From the IMG/VR virus record IMGVR_UViG_3300007623_000037, positions 1 through 22,146 of that record: a stretch of 22,146 nt of DNA; one strand, 5' to 3'. The notes under the pieces are model-generated. The model was not told where the DNA came from. It saw only the letters and a program-made list of their open reading frames with translations, and did no database searches. Positions 6,967-13,366 of the stretch are shown piece by piece. The position numbers were made by a program, and so were the translations under genes. The DNA is from a virus. Position 1 is the stretch's first letter; each line of letters opens with the position of its first letter.

Positions 6967-7653
6967 TTATTTCTTTTTAATTAATATATCATTATCATCA
7001 AAATCAACATTATCTATTTCAAACGATGATAAATTAATTTCTAACGATTTAAAGTCATCCCATGGTACAACAGACCCAGCTACATTAATAGTATAGTATC
7101 CATCACCTTGGTCAACCACTTTGTTTACATTTCCACCTAATGCTTTTTTAGACACTTTTTTAACAATATCCATATCAGATGCTTCATTAACTTCTTTTGT
7201 AGATTCATTAACATCTTTTACAGATAATTCTTTTAATAAATCTGCTAATTTTGCTAAGTTTTGTGTAGCATCAAAATGTAATGTTCTTAATTCATTAAAT
7301 TTTTTTCTATCTAAAGATTTTTCTAATTCTTTAGTTTTCCACATGTCACCGAACTTATAAACTTCACTCATTGCAGTATTAAATTGTTTATAAACTTCGC
7401 TTTTTTCAAATTCATTTGCTTCGTCCATTTTTCCAGTAGCTATTACTTGTGTAATTTGTGTTTTTGCATATTTAACAAAACCTTTAACATCTTGGATTTT
7501 TGCTTTTTTAGCAACCATTTCAGCATCTTTTTCTAAATCTTTAATAGATGGTGTTTCGTCATCACCATAAATACCTTTTAATTTACCTAAAGCAATTCTA
7601 AATTCTGATGATACTGATTTATCTCTTGCTTCAATTAATTCCCTAAATTTCAT
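6967..7653 (-). CDS. Putative internal head/structural protein with capsid-targeting-like N-terminus (228 aa)
   Basis: I chose the ATG at 7653 because GGAG lies six bases before it; the ATG at 7665 would overlap that site. The product starts MKFRELIEARDKS, similar to the short N-terminal targeting helices that T4 head protease cleaves after Glu (pattern L-x-E|A). Residues 15-140 are lysine/glutamate-rich and helical. A further VNEAS at about 155 would fit a second protease-type site. The C-terminal 60 residues are beta-rich and acidic. It is the last gene of the capsid cluster, yet has an early-type promoter (7682), so timing is ambiguous. No family is recognised; the head role is inferred. 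Confidence 0.65.
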   Translation of the reverse strand: MKFRELIEARDKSVSSEFRIALGKLKGIYGDDETPSIKDLEKDAEMVAKKAKIQDVKGFVKYAKTQITQVIATGKMDEANEFEKSEVYKQFNTAMSEVYKFGDMWKTKELEKSLDRKKFNELRTLHFDATQNLAKLADLLKELSVKDVNESTKEVNEASDMDIVKKVSKKALGGNVNKVVDQGDGYYTINVAGSVVPWDDFKSLEINLSSFEIDNVDFDDNDILIKKK

Positions 7654-7681
7654 ATTATTCTCCATTTTTTTTTTATTATAT

Positions 7682-7707
7682 ATTATATCAAAATAAAATT
7701 AAACCAA
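7682..7707 (-). promoter_or_regulatory. Candidate early/middle promoter, extended -10
   Basis: The minus strand reads TTGGTTTAAT, ten bases, then TGATATAAT (extended -10). It is almost the same as the elements at 13333 and 18700 and lies 29 bases before the 7653 start. Confidence 0.5.
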
Positions 7708-7709
7708 TA

Positions 7710-7979
7710 TTAATCGACAATAAATACTGATTTATTTTTAATCTTTATATTAAACCCTTTTAGCATATCTTTAATATCATCATCTTCATATTTTTTGGCA
7801 AAATCAATTTGAGTACCGAACGAAGTAGGCGTAATTAATTTTATTTTGACACCTGCTCGCCTAAGTATTTCTTCAGGTTTTTCCGCTTCTTCGGTAATAA
7901 CCTTTTCATTAATTTTGATATTAGCTGTCGAACAATCAACATTGTCTTTTTCCTTAATTATTAAATCCATAAATTTCAT
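7710..7979 (-). CDS. Small protein of the capsid cluster (89 aa)
   Basis: Starts MKFMDLIIKEKDN, again a short hydrophobic/charged helix like that of the next gene downstream (MKFRELIEA), followed by an acidic linker (TEEAEKPEEILRRAG) and a C-terminal alpha/beta stretch ending IKNKSVFIVD. The start has GGAT eight bases upstream, and the preceding gene stops eleven bases before it. I recognise no domain. A shared N-terminal targeting helix would make it a candidate internal head protein; the Glu-Lys junction (IKE|K) is not an ideal protease site. Confidence 0.6.
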   Translation of the reverse strand: MKFMDLIIKEKDNVDCSTANIKINEKVITEEAEKPEEILRRAGVKIKLITPTSFGTQIDFAKKYEDDDIKDMLKGFNIKIKNKSVFIVD

Positions 7980-7990
7980 TTAATTCATCC

Positions 7991-8215
7991 TTATTTAACG
8001 TCTGTAACGACTGATATCATTTCTAACGCTTGATCAACATCTTTAACTTTTGAAACGTCAATTGTAACGGTTTTTCCTCTACGCGATGATTTTGGCCCGC
8101 CAACTATTTCAAACATTTTAGCTACAGATACGTCATTACAAACAAAAGTTATTTTTTTCTTTTTCTTGTAATATATTACTTCACCAAAAAGTGATTTCTT
8201 TATTTTATCAAACAT
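7991..8215 (-). CDS. Small basic protein of the capsid cluster (74 aa)
   Basis: A 74-residue basic protein: an N-terminal segment MFDKIKKSLFGEVIYYKKKKK, then an alternating beta/alpha pattern (ITFVCNDVSVAKMFEIVGG, TVTIDVSKVKDVDQALEMI). It looks like a compact alpha/beta domain, possibly nucleic-acid or protein binding. CGGAT precedes the ATG and the upstream capsid gene stops 14 bases away. The family is unknown. The operon position suggests a head assembly or capsid-associated role. Confidence 0.6.
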   Translation of the reverse strand: MFDKIKKSLFGEVIYYKKKKKITFVCNDVSVAKMFEIVGGPKSSRRGKTVTIDVSKVKDVDQALEMISVVTDVK

Positions 8216-8229
8216 ATTTTATCCGTTAA

Positions 8230-9096
8230 TTATGCGATACTAAATTTAAATAACATTTCATTATCAACTTCATGTAATGGTGAAGCCGTAATTGAAAACC
8301 TATTGAAGATAAAGAAGTTAACTTCACCAGTATCAGGATCTTGTGCCTCAACAATATCATCAGCAAATGGCGCGAATACTGCACTAGACTTAGACATATT
8401 ATTTTCGTCTTTTAAACCAACATAAACAGTTTCAGATGTAGAATCTGGATTTAAATAAAATTTAGTTTTTCCATGATTACCAATATATAGCCCAGATGAA
8501 TCAACATCACCGCCCAGGTACTTAGACAGAGTTTGTACACCACTTGCACATTTATATGGTACAACAGCGAATGCTTCGAATGTTCTTTGATTTTTACTGT
8601 TTGCTCTTGATATTAATTCTTGTATTTTTTGAATTAAATTCATATAATTAGCTTCAACTTTATTTGTAGACGTTTCTAGATTGATTCCAGCTTCGGCTAA
8701 ACAATTTGATTCTAAAAATTCTAATGTCTTAGTATTTTCTTGTTCATTACTTAAACCTCTTAGTAAAGTACCTATTACATTTTTTGCTTCAGTACCGTAT
8801 TGTGATTTAATATCTTGAATTACCTCTCTAGTTAAACCGGTATTAATACTCTCAGATGGAAACACTTCGGCTTCATTTCTTAATAATACAAATTTATTAG
8901 TTAAACTATCCTTTTTGATATTAAATAATGCTGCAGTTGGTCCTTCCATTTGAACAACTGAAAAAATTTCCCTACCTAGAGATGGTAGCGCTTTTTGCTG
9001 ATACATTTGTCCAACAGATAAATCTTGGTCAGTGGTTGCAATATTATCAACTGCTGCACCGGTAGTATCTTCTAATATTTTTTTGATATCTTCCAT
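8230..9096 (-). CDS. Short T4 gp23/gp24-like capsid protein (288 aa)
   Basis: I assign this to the T4 gp23/gp24 HK97-fold capsid family by pattern. Near residues 35-65 LPSLGREIFSVVQMEGPTAALFNIKK matches the gp23 region where the N-arm enters the core. Residues 85-125 give the spine-helix region. Residues 195-288 (YIGNHGKTKFYL, VYVGLKDENNM, SAVFAPFADD, DPDTG, FNRFSITASPLH) match, in order, the gp23 C-terminal strands KYRVYID, FTVGYKG, IYYAPY, DP and RYGIGINP. At 288 residues it is about half of T4 gp23 (521) and also shorter than gp24, lacking the inserted subdomain. Late promoter TATAAATA is 21 bases upstream, with AAAAGGA before the ATG. It could be the major capsid protein or a minor/vertex paralogue. 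Confidence 0.75.
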   Translation of the reverse strand: MEDIKKILEDTTGAAVDNIATTDQDLSVGQMYQQKALPSLGREIFSVVQMEGPTAALFNIKKDSLTNKFVLLRNEAEVFPSESINTGLTREVIQDIKSQYGTEAKNVIGTLLRGLSNEQENTKTLEFLESNCLAEAGINLETSTNKVEANYMNLIQKIQELISRANSKNQRTFEAFAVVPYKCASGVQTLSKYLGGDVDSSGLYIGNHGKTKFYLNPDSTSETVYVGLKDENNMSKSSAVFAPFADDIVEAQDPDTGEVNFFIFNRFSITASPLHEVDNEMLFKFSIA

Positions 9097-9116
9097 ATAT
9101 CTTTTCCTTTTTATTT

Positions 9117-9128
9117 TATTTATAAATA
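9117..9128. promoter_or_regulatory. Palindromic divergent late promoter TATTTATAAATA
   Basis: A perfect 12-base palindrome giving TATAAATA on both strands: minus for the capsid gene (start 9096) and plus for the gene 4 stub (start 9133). The two late promoters therefore overlap, and two polymerases could not use them at once. Confidence 0.7.
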
Positions 9129-9132
9129 TAAC

Positions 9133-9252
9133 ATGTATAAAAATGTAAAACAGGGTTGGTATAATCTATTAAATGCTGCAAAATTTCAAAAACTAATAGA
9201 CGAGCACATGAAATCATTTAAAGATGGTAAATTGCTTCTTTTCTTATATTAA
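9133..9252 (+). pseudogene. 5' stub of an older gene 4 (head-completion nuclease)
   Basis: ATG at 9133 opens a 39-codon frame whose first 29 residues (MYKNVKQGWYNLLNAAKF..., then LIDEHMKSF) line up without gaps with the first 29 of the intact gp4 at 9495 (MYANAKKGLYKVINKNKV..., then PIDNHMQSF); I count 15 identities. After KDGK (about 9231) the frame enters the reverse complement of the endonuclease remnant and stops at 9250. It keeps a late promoter (9121-9128). It is a truncated leftover of a second, diverged gene 4, not a functional protein. Confidence 0.75.
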
Positions 9253-9442
9253 AAATCTTAATAATCTTATATTTGTAATTAAGCGGATTATCTTTCTGAT
9301 CCTGAATAAAATCTTTATCATTTGAACTACTAAAATATTTTATTCCTAAATCTAATTTAGGTTTAATGGATGACGTTCTTGTCCCATAATAATATAATTT
9401 ATCTTTAATATTTGTAATTCTATATACATAATGATATTTCAA
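9218..9442 (-). pseudogene. Truncated GIY-YIG homing endonuclease
   Basis: From a TTG at 9442 (GGGG nine bases upstream) the frame gives 74 residues: KYHYVYRITNIKDKLYYYG, containing the two GIY-YIG strands, then TRTS, 'LDLGIKYFSSSNDKDFIQ', NPLNYKYKIIKIF and RKEAI. This matches the N-terminal catalytic half of a phage GIY-YIG family. It ends abruptly at EAIYHL, where the sequence becomes the gene 4 stub; the rest of the catalytic domain, including the usual downstream Glu region, and the DNA-binding half are absent. The longer upstream open frame is the antisense of gp4. A TATAAATA (minus 9479-9472) lies 30 bases before the TTG. Confidence 0.75.
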
Positions 9443-9455
9443 AACAACATCCCCA

Positions 9456-9463
9456 TATAAATA
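9456..9463 (+). promoter_or_regulatory. gp4: Late promoter of intact gene 4
   Basis: TATAAATA on the plus strand, 31 bases before the TTG at 9495. Reading the plus strand I found this 8-mer only here, at 1227 and at 9121, in each case just ahead of a plus-strand start. Confidence 0.65.
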
Positions 9464-9471
9464 TTTTATAT

Positions 9472-9479
9472 TATTTATA
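9472..9479 (-). promoter_or_regulatory. Late promoter of the truncated endonuclease
   Basis: Minus-strand TATAAATA, 30 bases upstream of the TTG at 9442. It overlaps the leader of gene 4 on the other strand, so the two transcription units face each other with crossed promoters. Confidence 0.45.
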
Positions 9480-9494
9480 ATTTGGAGTAAAATA

Positions 9495-9974
9495 TTGTAC
9501 GCTAATGCAAAAAAAGGTTTATATAAAGTAATCAATAAAAATAAAGTAAAAAAACCAATAGATAACCATATGCAATCATTTATAATTGAAAATAATAATG
9601 TTTTTTTAGAGTATAAAAGTTCATTAGAATTAAAAGCAATAAGATATTGTGATTTCAACAAGTATATAACTTCGTTTGCATTAGAACCATTTGCAATAAA
9701 ATATATTAAACCAACGGACGGAAAATATCATAGATATTATATAGATTTGTTTATTGAATTTGTGACTGGCGAAAAATTTTTAGTAGAGATTAAAAGTAAA
9801 GGTGAAACAATAAGACCAAAAAAGCCTAAGAAAAATACTGAAAAGGCTAAGTTAAATTATGAAAAGTCTTTACAGACATATATAATTAACCAAGCTAAAT
9901 GGAAGGCCGCTAAAGAGTTTGCAAAATCAAATGATTTAAAATTTATTATATTGACTGAAGACGAATTAAAATAA
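9495..9974 (+). CDS. gp4: Head-completion nuclease, T4 gp4 (gp50) homologue
   Basis: A 159-residue protein of the T4 gp4 family, which acts after DNA packaging to complete the filled head before neck attachment; the fold is a TnsA-like PD-(D/E)xK nuclease. Visible matches: EYKSSLELKAIRYCDFN (T4 YRSSWEHRFFKWCD), DGKYHRYYIDLFIEF (D and HRYxxD), the active-site strand FLVEIKSKGE (ExK), RPKKPKK, QAKWKAAKEFAKSNDLKF and the ending ILTEDEL. The start is a TTG with GGAG seven bases upstream; no in-frame ATG fits. It converges on gp14, with one base between the stop codons. A diverged 5' copy of this gene survives at 9133-9252, suggesting that this one replaced it. Confidence 0.9.
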   Translation: MYANAKKGLYKVINKNKVKKPIDNHMQSFIIENNNVFLEYKSSLELKAIRYCDFNKYITSFALEPFAIKYIKPTDGKYHRYYIDLFIEFVTGEKFLVEIKSKGETIRPKKPKKNTEKAKLNYEKSLQTYIINQAKWKAAKEFAKSNDLKFIILTEDELK

Positions 9975-9975
9975 A

Positions 9976-10683
9976 TTAAAATTTACCAAAAACATCATCT
10001 TCAGTTTTATCAATAATTGGTTTTTTGATTTTATTATCTATATCACCAGTTTTTTGAACGGTTGTTACTTGAGGAATTACTTCAACTTCTTCTTTTTGAT
10101 CGTCTGCAGTATCTATTAACTCAGCAAAATAGTTATCCAATGTTTCATATTCCACGGTTTCTTCGTTGCTAATATCTAAATTATCAACTTCGTTAACCAA
10201 TTTCATATCGTAAGTTTTACAACTTAATACATAAACCGACTTTACATCATTATTAGTATAAAGATTATTAATACCCGGAACTTCCCACTCTATATTTGTT
10301 ATTTCTAGAATTCTATCATTTGGCAGTACTAATAAATTACCAAGTATATCATTAAAGCCATTAGAATCGTCCATATCTGGAAATATTTCGTCCATCGATG
10401 ACCTACTAACAAATAAACTTATACTATCAAAATTAGTTAAACCGAAAGAATTGAAATCAAAACCTGTTTGATCCCAGTTTTCAGAGTTTTCCGGCAAAGC
10501 ATTTATCGTGAATATTTTATCTGAGTCCGTTTTTAAATGAGAAAAATCGCCAAAAACGATATCATCTTTATTAATCTTTTGAACTACTAAAAATTTTATT
10601 GGTATTCCATATAAATTAATAAGTTCATTTGTTAATGACGTGTTTAAACTATATTCTGGTTGGTTTGAAAAATTAAAATTCAA
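9976..10683 (-). CDS. gp14: Neck protein, T4 gp14-like (235 aa)
   Basis: A probable neck (head-tail connector) protein of the gp14 family. The region 'INKDDIVFGDFSHLKTD' followed by 'FDFNSFGLTNFDSISLFVSR' and 'LLVLPNDRILEITNIEWEVP' follows the T4 gp14 order of DLIFGED, FSNFG..DEVTLSI and DLIYFPMDNSLFEINWVEP. Length is close to T4 gp14 (256). The C-terminal 70 residues are acidic and low-complexity (ETVEYETLDNYFAELI, then EEVEVIPQVTTV), ending DDVFGKF. The start is a TTG with AGAGG upstream. A TATAAATA lies 19 bases from the start and abuts the stop codon of the preceding gene, consistent with a late switch in transcription. Confidence 0.7.
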   Translation of the reverse strand: MNFNFSNQPEYSLNTSLTNELINLYGIPIKFLVVQKINKDDIVFGDFSHLKTDSDKIFTINALPENSENWDQTGFDFNSFGLTNFDSISLFVSRSSMDEIFPDMDDSNGFNDILGNLLVLPNDRILEITNIEWEVPGINNLYTNNDVKSVYVLSCKTYDMKLVNEVDNLDISNEETVEYETLDNYFAELIDTADDQKEEVEVIPQVTTVQKTGDIDNKIKKPIIDKTEDDVFGKF

Positions 10684-10701
10684 TGTAAACCTCTTTTATA
10701 T

Positions 10702-10709
10702 TATTTATA
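10702..10709 (-). promoter_or_regulatory. gp14: Late promoter of gp14
   Basis: Minus-strand TATAAATA ending one base after the stop codon of the RecB-like gene and 19 bases before the gp14 TTG. It would uncouple late gp14 expression from the replication operon upstream. Confidence 0.6.
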
Positions 10710-11465
10710 TTATAGCCAATCCAATTTCTTGTGATCCAATTCAAATTCCATGTCATCTTCACCAGTGCAATGCCCAAATTCTTTAAATGAACACCAATTA
10801 CATAATGCCGAAGGTTTCTTTTTAAAAGTATTATCATTTTCTATAATATTAACTTTTGATTTGAAATATTCTAGGTATGCATTTAATTGATCTTTAGTAA
10901 AGATATAAGATTTTGTTGTATTATGTTCAATAAAAACAAATACTGCTTTAACATTATCAATATTTGGATATCTAATAAACATATAAATTGCATACATACA
11001 CGCTTGATCATAACCAAATTCTTCCTTTGATTTATCTTTACCTGACTTATAATCAAAAATAAAACCTTTATTATCTTTTACATAATATAAATCAGCTGAT
11101 CCTCTAAAATGAGTATTATCACCTCTGTATTTTGTAAGTTCTTTATCAAAATTAAATGCAAAGTTTTCTTCTAAATTAGATATTGGTATTAATTGTTTAA
11201 ATAAATCGCCAAGTTCAGAATTTTCAAATTTCCTAACAATTTCGAATGTTTCTAACATATGATTTTGATTATATACATATGATGTTTTAAAAGAAGTACC
11301 ATAATCAAAGTTATTTTCTAAGATTTTATGAATATGCGAACCTTTTAATAAAGCCTTATTTGTTTCAAAAGGAACCTTAATTTTGTCTATATAATTTAAT
11401 TTAAATTTATATGGGCATTGATTGTAGGTTCCTAATTTAGAAACACTGTATGGTTTGTATTTCAT
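10710..11465 (-). CDS. RecB/Cas4-like PD-(D/E)xK exonuclease with Fe-S cysteines (251 aa)
   Basis: Architecture of the Cas4/AddB-type exonucleases. Active site: H46 in GSHIHKILE, D125 in RGSADLYYV, D138-x-K140 in FDYKSGKD, and Q154-x3-Y158 in DQACMYAIY. Four cysteines placed as in Fe-S members: C17 (NQCPYKF) near the N-terminus and C222, C225, C233 (CNWCSFKEFGHC) near the C-terminus. Single-strand 5'/3' exonuclease activity in DNA end processing or recombination is expected from the family. No adjacent cas genes or repeats are present, so a CRISPR role is not supported. The ATG follows the GapR-like gene's stop with no clear ribosome-binding site, suggesting reinitiation after that gene. Confidence 0.85.
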   Translation of the reverse strand: MKYKPYSVSKLGTYNQCPYKFKLNYIDKIKVPFETNKALLKGSHIHKILENNFDYGTSFKTSYVYNQNHMLETFEIVRKFENSELGDLFKQLIPISNLEENFAFNFDKELTKYRGDNTHFRGSADLYYVKDNKGFIFDYKSGKDKSKEEFGYDQACMYAIYMFIRYPNIDNVKAVFVFIEHNTTKSYIFTKDQLNAYLEYFKSKVNIIENDNTFKKKPSALCNWCSFKEFGHCTGEDDMEFELDHKKLDWL

Positions 11466-11466
11466 G

Positions 11467-11754
11467 TTATTTAGATATGATTAAACCAATCATATCATCT
11501 ATCTGTTGATTTGTTTGTAACCATTCTTTAATTTGATCTTCTTCAAACAATTCTGAGTCTGATTTTTTCTTTTCGGCCTTAATAGAGTTAAGTACTTTAG
11601 AAACAATCCCAACAGGTACACCTTCTTCTTTATATTCTTCTTTTAACTCTTTGATTTCTTCATCTAATCTTTTCTTTTCTAATAGTTTGTCCATTAATGC
11701 TTTTGAAAAATCTTCAATGTTTTTTCTTGCTTCTTCTGATGTTCTGATTTCCAT
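11467..11754 (-). CDS. DsbA/GapR-like double-strand DNA-binding protein (95 aa)
   Basis: A 95-residue, mostly helical, highly charged protein. The central stretch 'KRLDEEIKELKEEYKEEGV' followed by 'VGIVSKVLNSIKAEKKK' and a short C-terminal helix matches the pattern of T4 DsbA (IKDIRIRAKDELGVDGKMF...) and of GapR/DUF2312 proteins (coiled-coil helix, G-x-x-V turn, basic helix). T4 DsbA binds double-stranded DNA near late promoters; GapR dimers clamp overtwisted DNA. In T4 the order is rnh-dsbA-33-59-32; here it lies in the same block as rnh and gp32, which supports the call. AAGG precedes the ATG by six bases. Confidence 0.65.
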   Translation of the reverse strand: MEIRTSEEARKNIEDFSKALMDKLLEKKRLDEEIKELKEEYKEEGVPVGIVSKVLNSIKAEKKKSDSELFEEDQIKEWLQTNQQIDDMIGLIISK

Positions 11755-11764
11755 ATTTTACCTT

Positions 11765-12217
11765 TTAATTATCTAATTTTTTATAAATGTAATTTACATA
11801 TTCGTTATATTGCTTCTTATTGTCACAATTAACATACACAAATTCTGATGTAATTTTATTTTGTCCATTAAAGTCAGTAAATGTAACCAAATGACTTAAA
11901 TTAAAAATTACCCTGTTTTTCTTTTCAGAGAACTTAATAGAACTTATTTCATTTGAATTAATATAACCGTTACCATTTACTTGATCTATAAAGTTTTCTT
12001 TAAAATATATATCTTCATTTAATTTTATCAAATTATATGACATATTATCTTGGTCTATCGCATCCCAGTACACATAATCAGAAATAAATTTATCTTTTAT
12101 CTTAATTGGGTAATTTAAATTAAAAACAATTCTATACCTATTAGTATAATTGTCGTTTATAATATTTATATTGCTTACATTTTTTAGATTAATCAATCTA
12201 TCATTTGTTTTAAACAC
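11765..12217 (-). CDS. Unknown protein with internal duplication (150 aa)
   Basis: Starts with GTG (GGA six bases upstream). The protein consists of two related beta-rich halves of about 65 residues. Half 1 (8-72) has LINLKNVSNINI...RYRIVFNL...ISDYVYWD. Half 2 (84-148) has YINSNEISSIKF...RVIFNL...ITSEFVYVN. The shared order is I-N-x3-(I/V)-S-x-I, then R-x1-2-(V/I)-F-N-L, then I-(S/T)-(D/S)-(Y/E)-(V/F)-V-Y. I know no family with this pattern. It lies between primase and the DsbA-like gene behind a promoter almost identical to that of gp45, which suggests a DNA-replication or transcription role, but this is only context. Confidence 0.75.
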   Translation of the reverse strand: MFKTNDRLINLKNVSNINIINDNYTNRYRIVFNLNYPIKIKDKFISDYVYWDAIDQDNMSYNLIKLNEDIYFKENFIDQVNGNGYINSNEISSIKFSEKKNRVIFNLSHLVTFTDFNGQNKITSEFVYVNCDNKKQYNEYVNYIYKKLDN

Positions 12218-12224
12218 TTTCTTT

Positions 12225-12270
12225 CCTTTATTTTATTATGTATTATTATAACATAATTTTATTTAATTTT
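12225..12270 (-). promoter_or_regulatory. Promoter copy shared with gp45 (see 16593-16638)
   Basis: On the minus strand an AAAATTAAATAAAA block, a -10 TATAAT (12250-12245), AATACATAA and AAAGG follow each other exactly as upstream of gp45. The two 46-base stretches differ at only a few positions, so this is a duplicated promoter/leader for the 150-residue gene. Confidence 0.6.
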
Positions 12271-13265
12271 TATAGTTTTGATTTAATTCTTACTTCAGCC
12301 ATAATACCTGTAAATACATTATGATCAATCATGTTTGAAATATCTAAACCGCTATGTTTTAAAAGTATATCATTCATGTCTTTTTCTAAAATATTGTTTG
12401 GTTGTATATAAACGTTATAACCTTTTCTCGCATAATTAAGTGAATTTAATAATCCAGTTTTATCATTATCTAAACAAAAAATTGGATATTTTATTTCTTC
12501 TAACCTTTCATCAGGTAATTTAGCGCCCATTAAAGCAATAACGTTTTTCTTTCCACTTGCCATAGCATCAAATATACCTTCAAAAATATATACTTTTTTA
12601 TCTAAATCTATATTGAAAAAATTCCATACTTTATAACCAATATTTGCTTCTGGCATATATGTAGCGAATTCTTTGTTATATATGTTTCTTGAATAAAATC
12701 CGTACATTTCATTATTGTAATATAATGGTATAATTAATGAATTTGATGTTTTATAAAGTTTATCACCTATCTTTAGATCTTGTTTTCCAAAATACCATTT
12801 ACCATAATGTTTTTGATCATATTTAAAACCTCTTTTTATAACATAATCTAAAGCTTCCTGAGAATTTTCTATAGATTCAAAGAAATCAAACAGATTGTGC
12901 ATTACTAAATTTGTTTGTTTTTTTTCTTCTTTTTTGAATTCAGCAAAAACATCGGTACTATTACCATTTGCTAATTTTTCCATAGTGTTACCGAACTGTT
13001 CTCGTTTATATTGTGGTAATAATGAAGGATAAAAATCTTTTAAAAATGAATATACTGTTTTATTATGACATGAACAATCTCCATTGAAACAAGAAACATT
13101 TGTAACTGTTCCTTTAGTATATAAATGTAATCTTTTTTTATGTTTATGAGTTCTGGAATCTCCACAAATTGGGCAACGAGCAGCAATATCAACATCTGTT
13201 TCTTTCCCTATTCTATCCATACCAACGGCAAGTTTGAAGTATTTTATATCTATATTAGATAACAT
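12270..13265 (-). CDS. gp61: DNA primase, T4 gp61 homologue (331 aa)
   Basis: Synthesises RNA primers for lagging-strand replication with the gp41-type helicase. N-terminal zinc-binding domain: CPICGDS (C31, C34) and CFNGDC (C59, C64), with a basic HKHKKRLHLY segment between. The TOPRIM catalytic core runs from about 222: VYIFEGIFDAMASGK (E229), then ALMGAKL and FCLDNDKTG (D266, D268). Length is close to T4 gp61 (342). The start has AAAGGA eight bases upstream. It follows RNase H and gp32 on the same strand, but has its own promoter (13333) and a leader hairpin (13294). Confidence 0.92.
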   Translation of the reverse strand: MLSNIDIKYFKLAVGMDRIGKETDVDIAARCPICGDSRTHKHKKRLHLYTKGTVTNVSCFNGDCSCHNKTVYSFLKDFYPSLLPQYKREQFGNTMEKLANGNSTDVFAEFKKEEKKQTNLVMHNLFDFFESIENSQEALDYVIKRGFKYDQKHYGKWYFGKQDLKIGDKLYKTSNSLIIPLYYNNEMYGFYSRNIYNKEFATYMPEANIGYKVWNFFNIDLDKKVYIFEGIFDAMASGKKNVIALMGAKLPDERLEEIKYPIFCLDNDKTGLLNSLNYARKGYNVYIQPNNILEKDMNDILLKHSGLDISNMIDHNVFTGIMAEVRIKSKL

Positions 13266-13293
13266 ATCTTTCCTTTCATCTTACGGGTCACCA

Positions 13294-13316
13294 CCTAGAT
13301 TTTTAAAGAATCTAGG
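13294..13316 (-). promoter_or_regulatory. Leader hairpin of primase gene
   Basis: CCTAGATT and AATCTAGG form a perfect 8-bp stem around the loop TTTAAAG (plus strand), between the 13333 promoter and the primase start. It has no U-tract in either direction. The loop is the same as in the 6924-6942 hairpin. Confidence 0.5.
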
Positions 13317-13332
13317 AAAACTTAATTTTTAT

Positions 13333-13359
13333 ATTATATTAAAAATAATATTAAAACAA
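13333..13359 (-). promoter_or_regulatory. Candidate early/middle promoter for primase
   Basis: Minus strand: TTGTTTTAAT (13359-13350), eleven bases, TATAAT (13338-13333). The upstream box is identical to the one at 18716-18725. It starts directly after the RNase H stop region. Confidence 0.55.
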
Positions 13360-13366
13360 GATTAAC

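Noticed and set aside
9443-9661. Upstream extension of the truncated endonuclease frame (73 extra codons with hydrophobic stretches)
   Set aside because: It is antisense to the conserved N-terminal part of gp4, and the GIY-YIG similarity begins at 9442 next to a GGGG ribosome-binding site and TTG.
9976-10060. Similarity of the gp14 C-terminal KKPII segment to the tails of the small charged proteins
   Set aside because: Only four to five residues agree and the gp14 tail is low-complexity; most likely coincidence.
10710-11465. CRISPR-associated Cas4
   Set aside because: The nuclease has the Cas4/RecB motif set, but there is no repeat array or other cas gene in the window; phage RecB-like nucleases are common in replication blocks.
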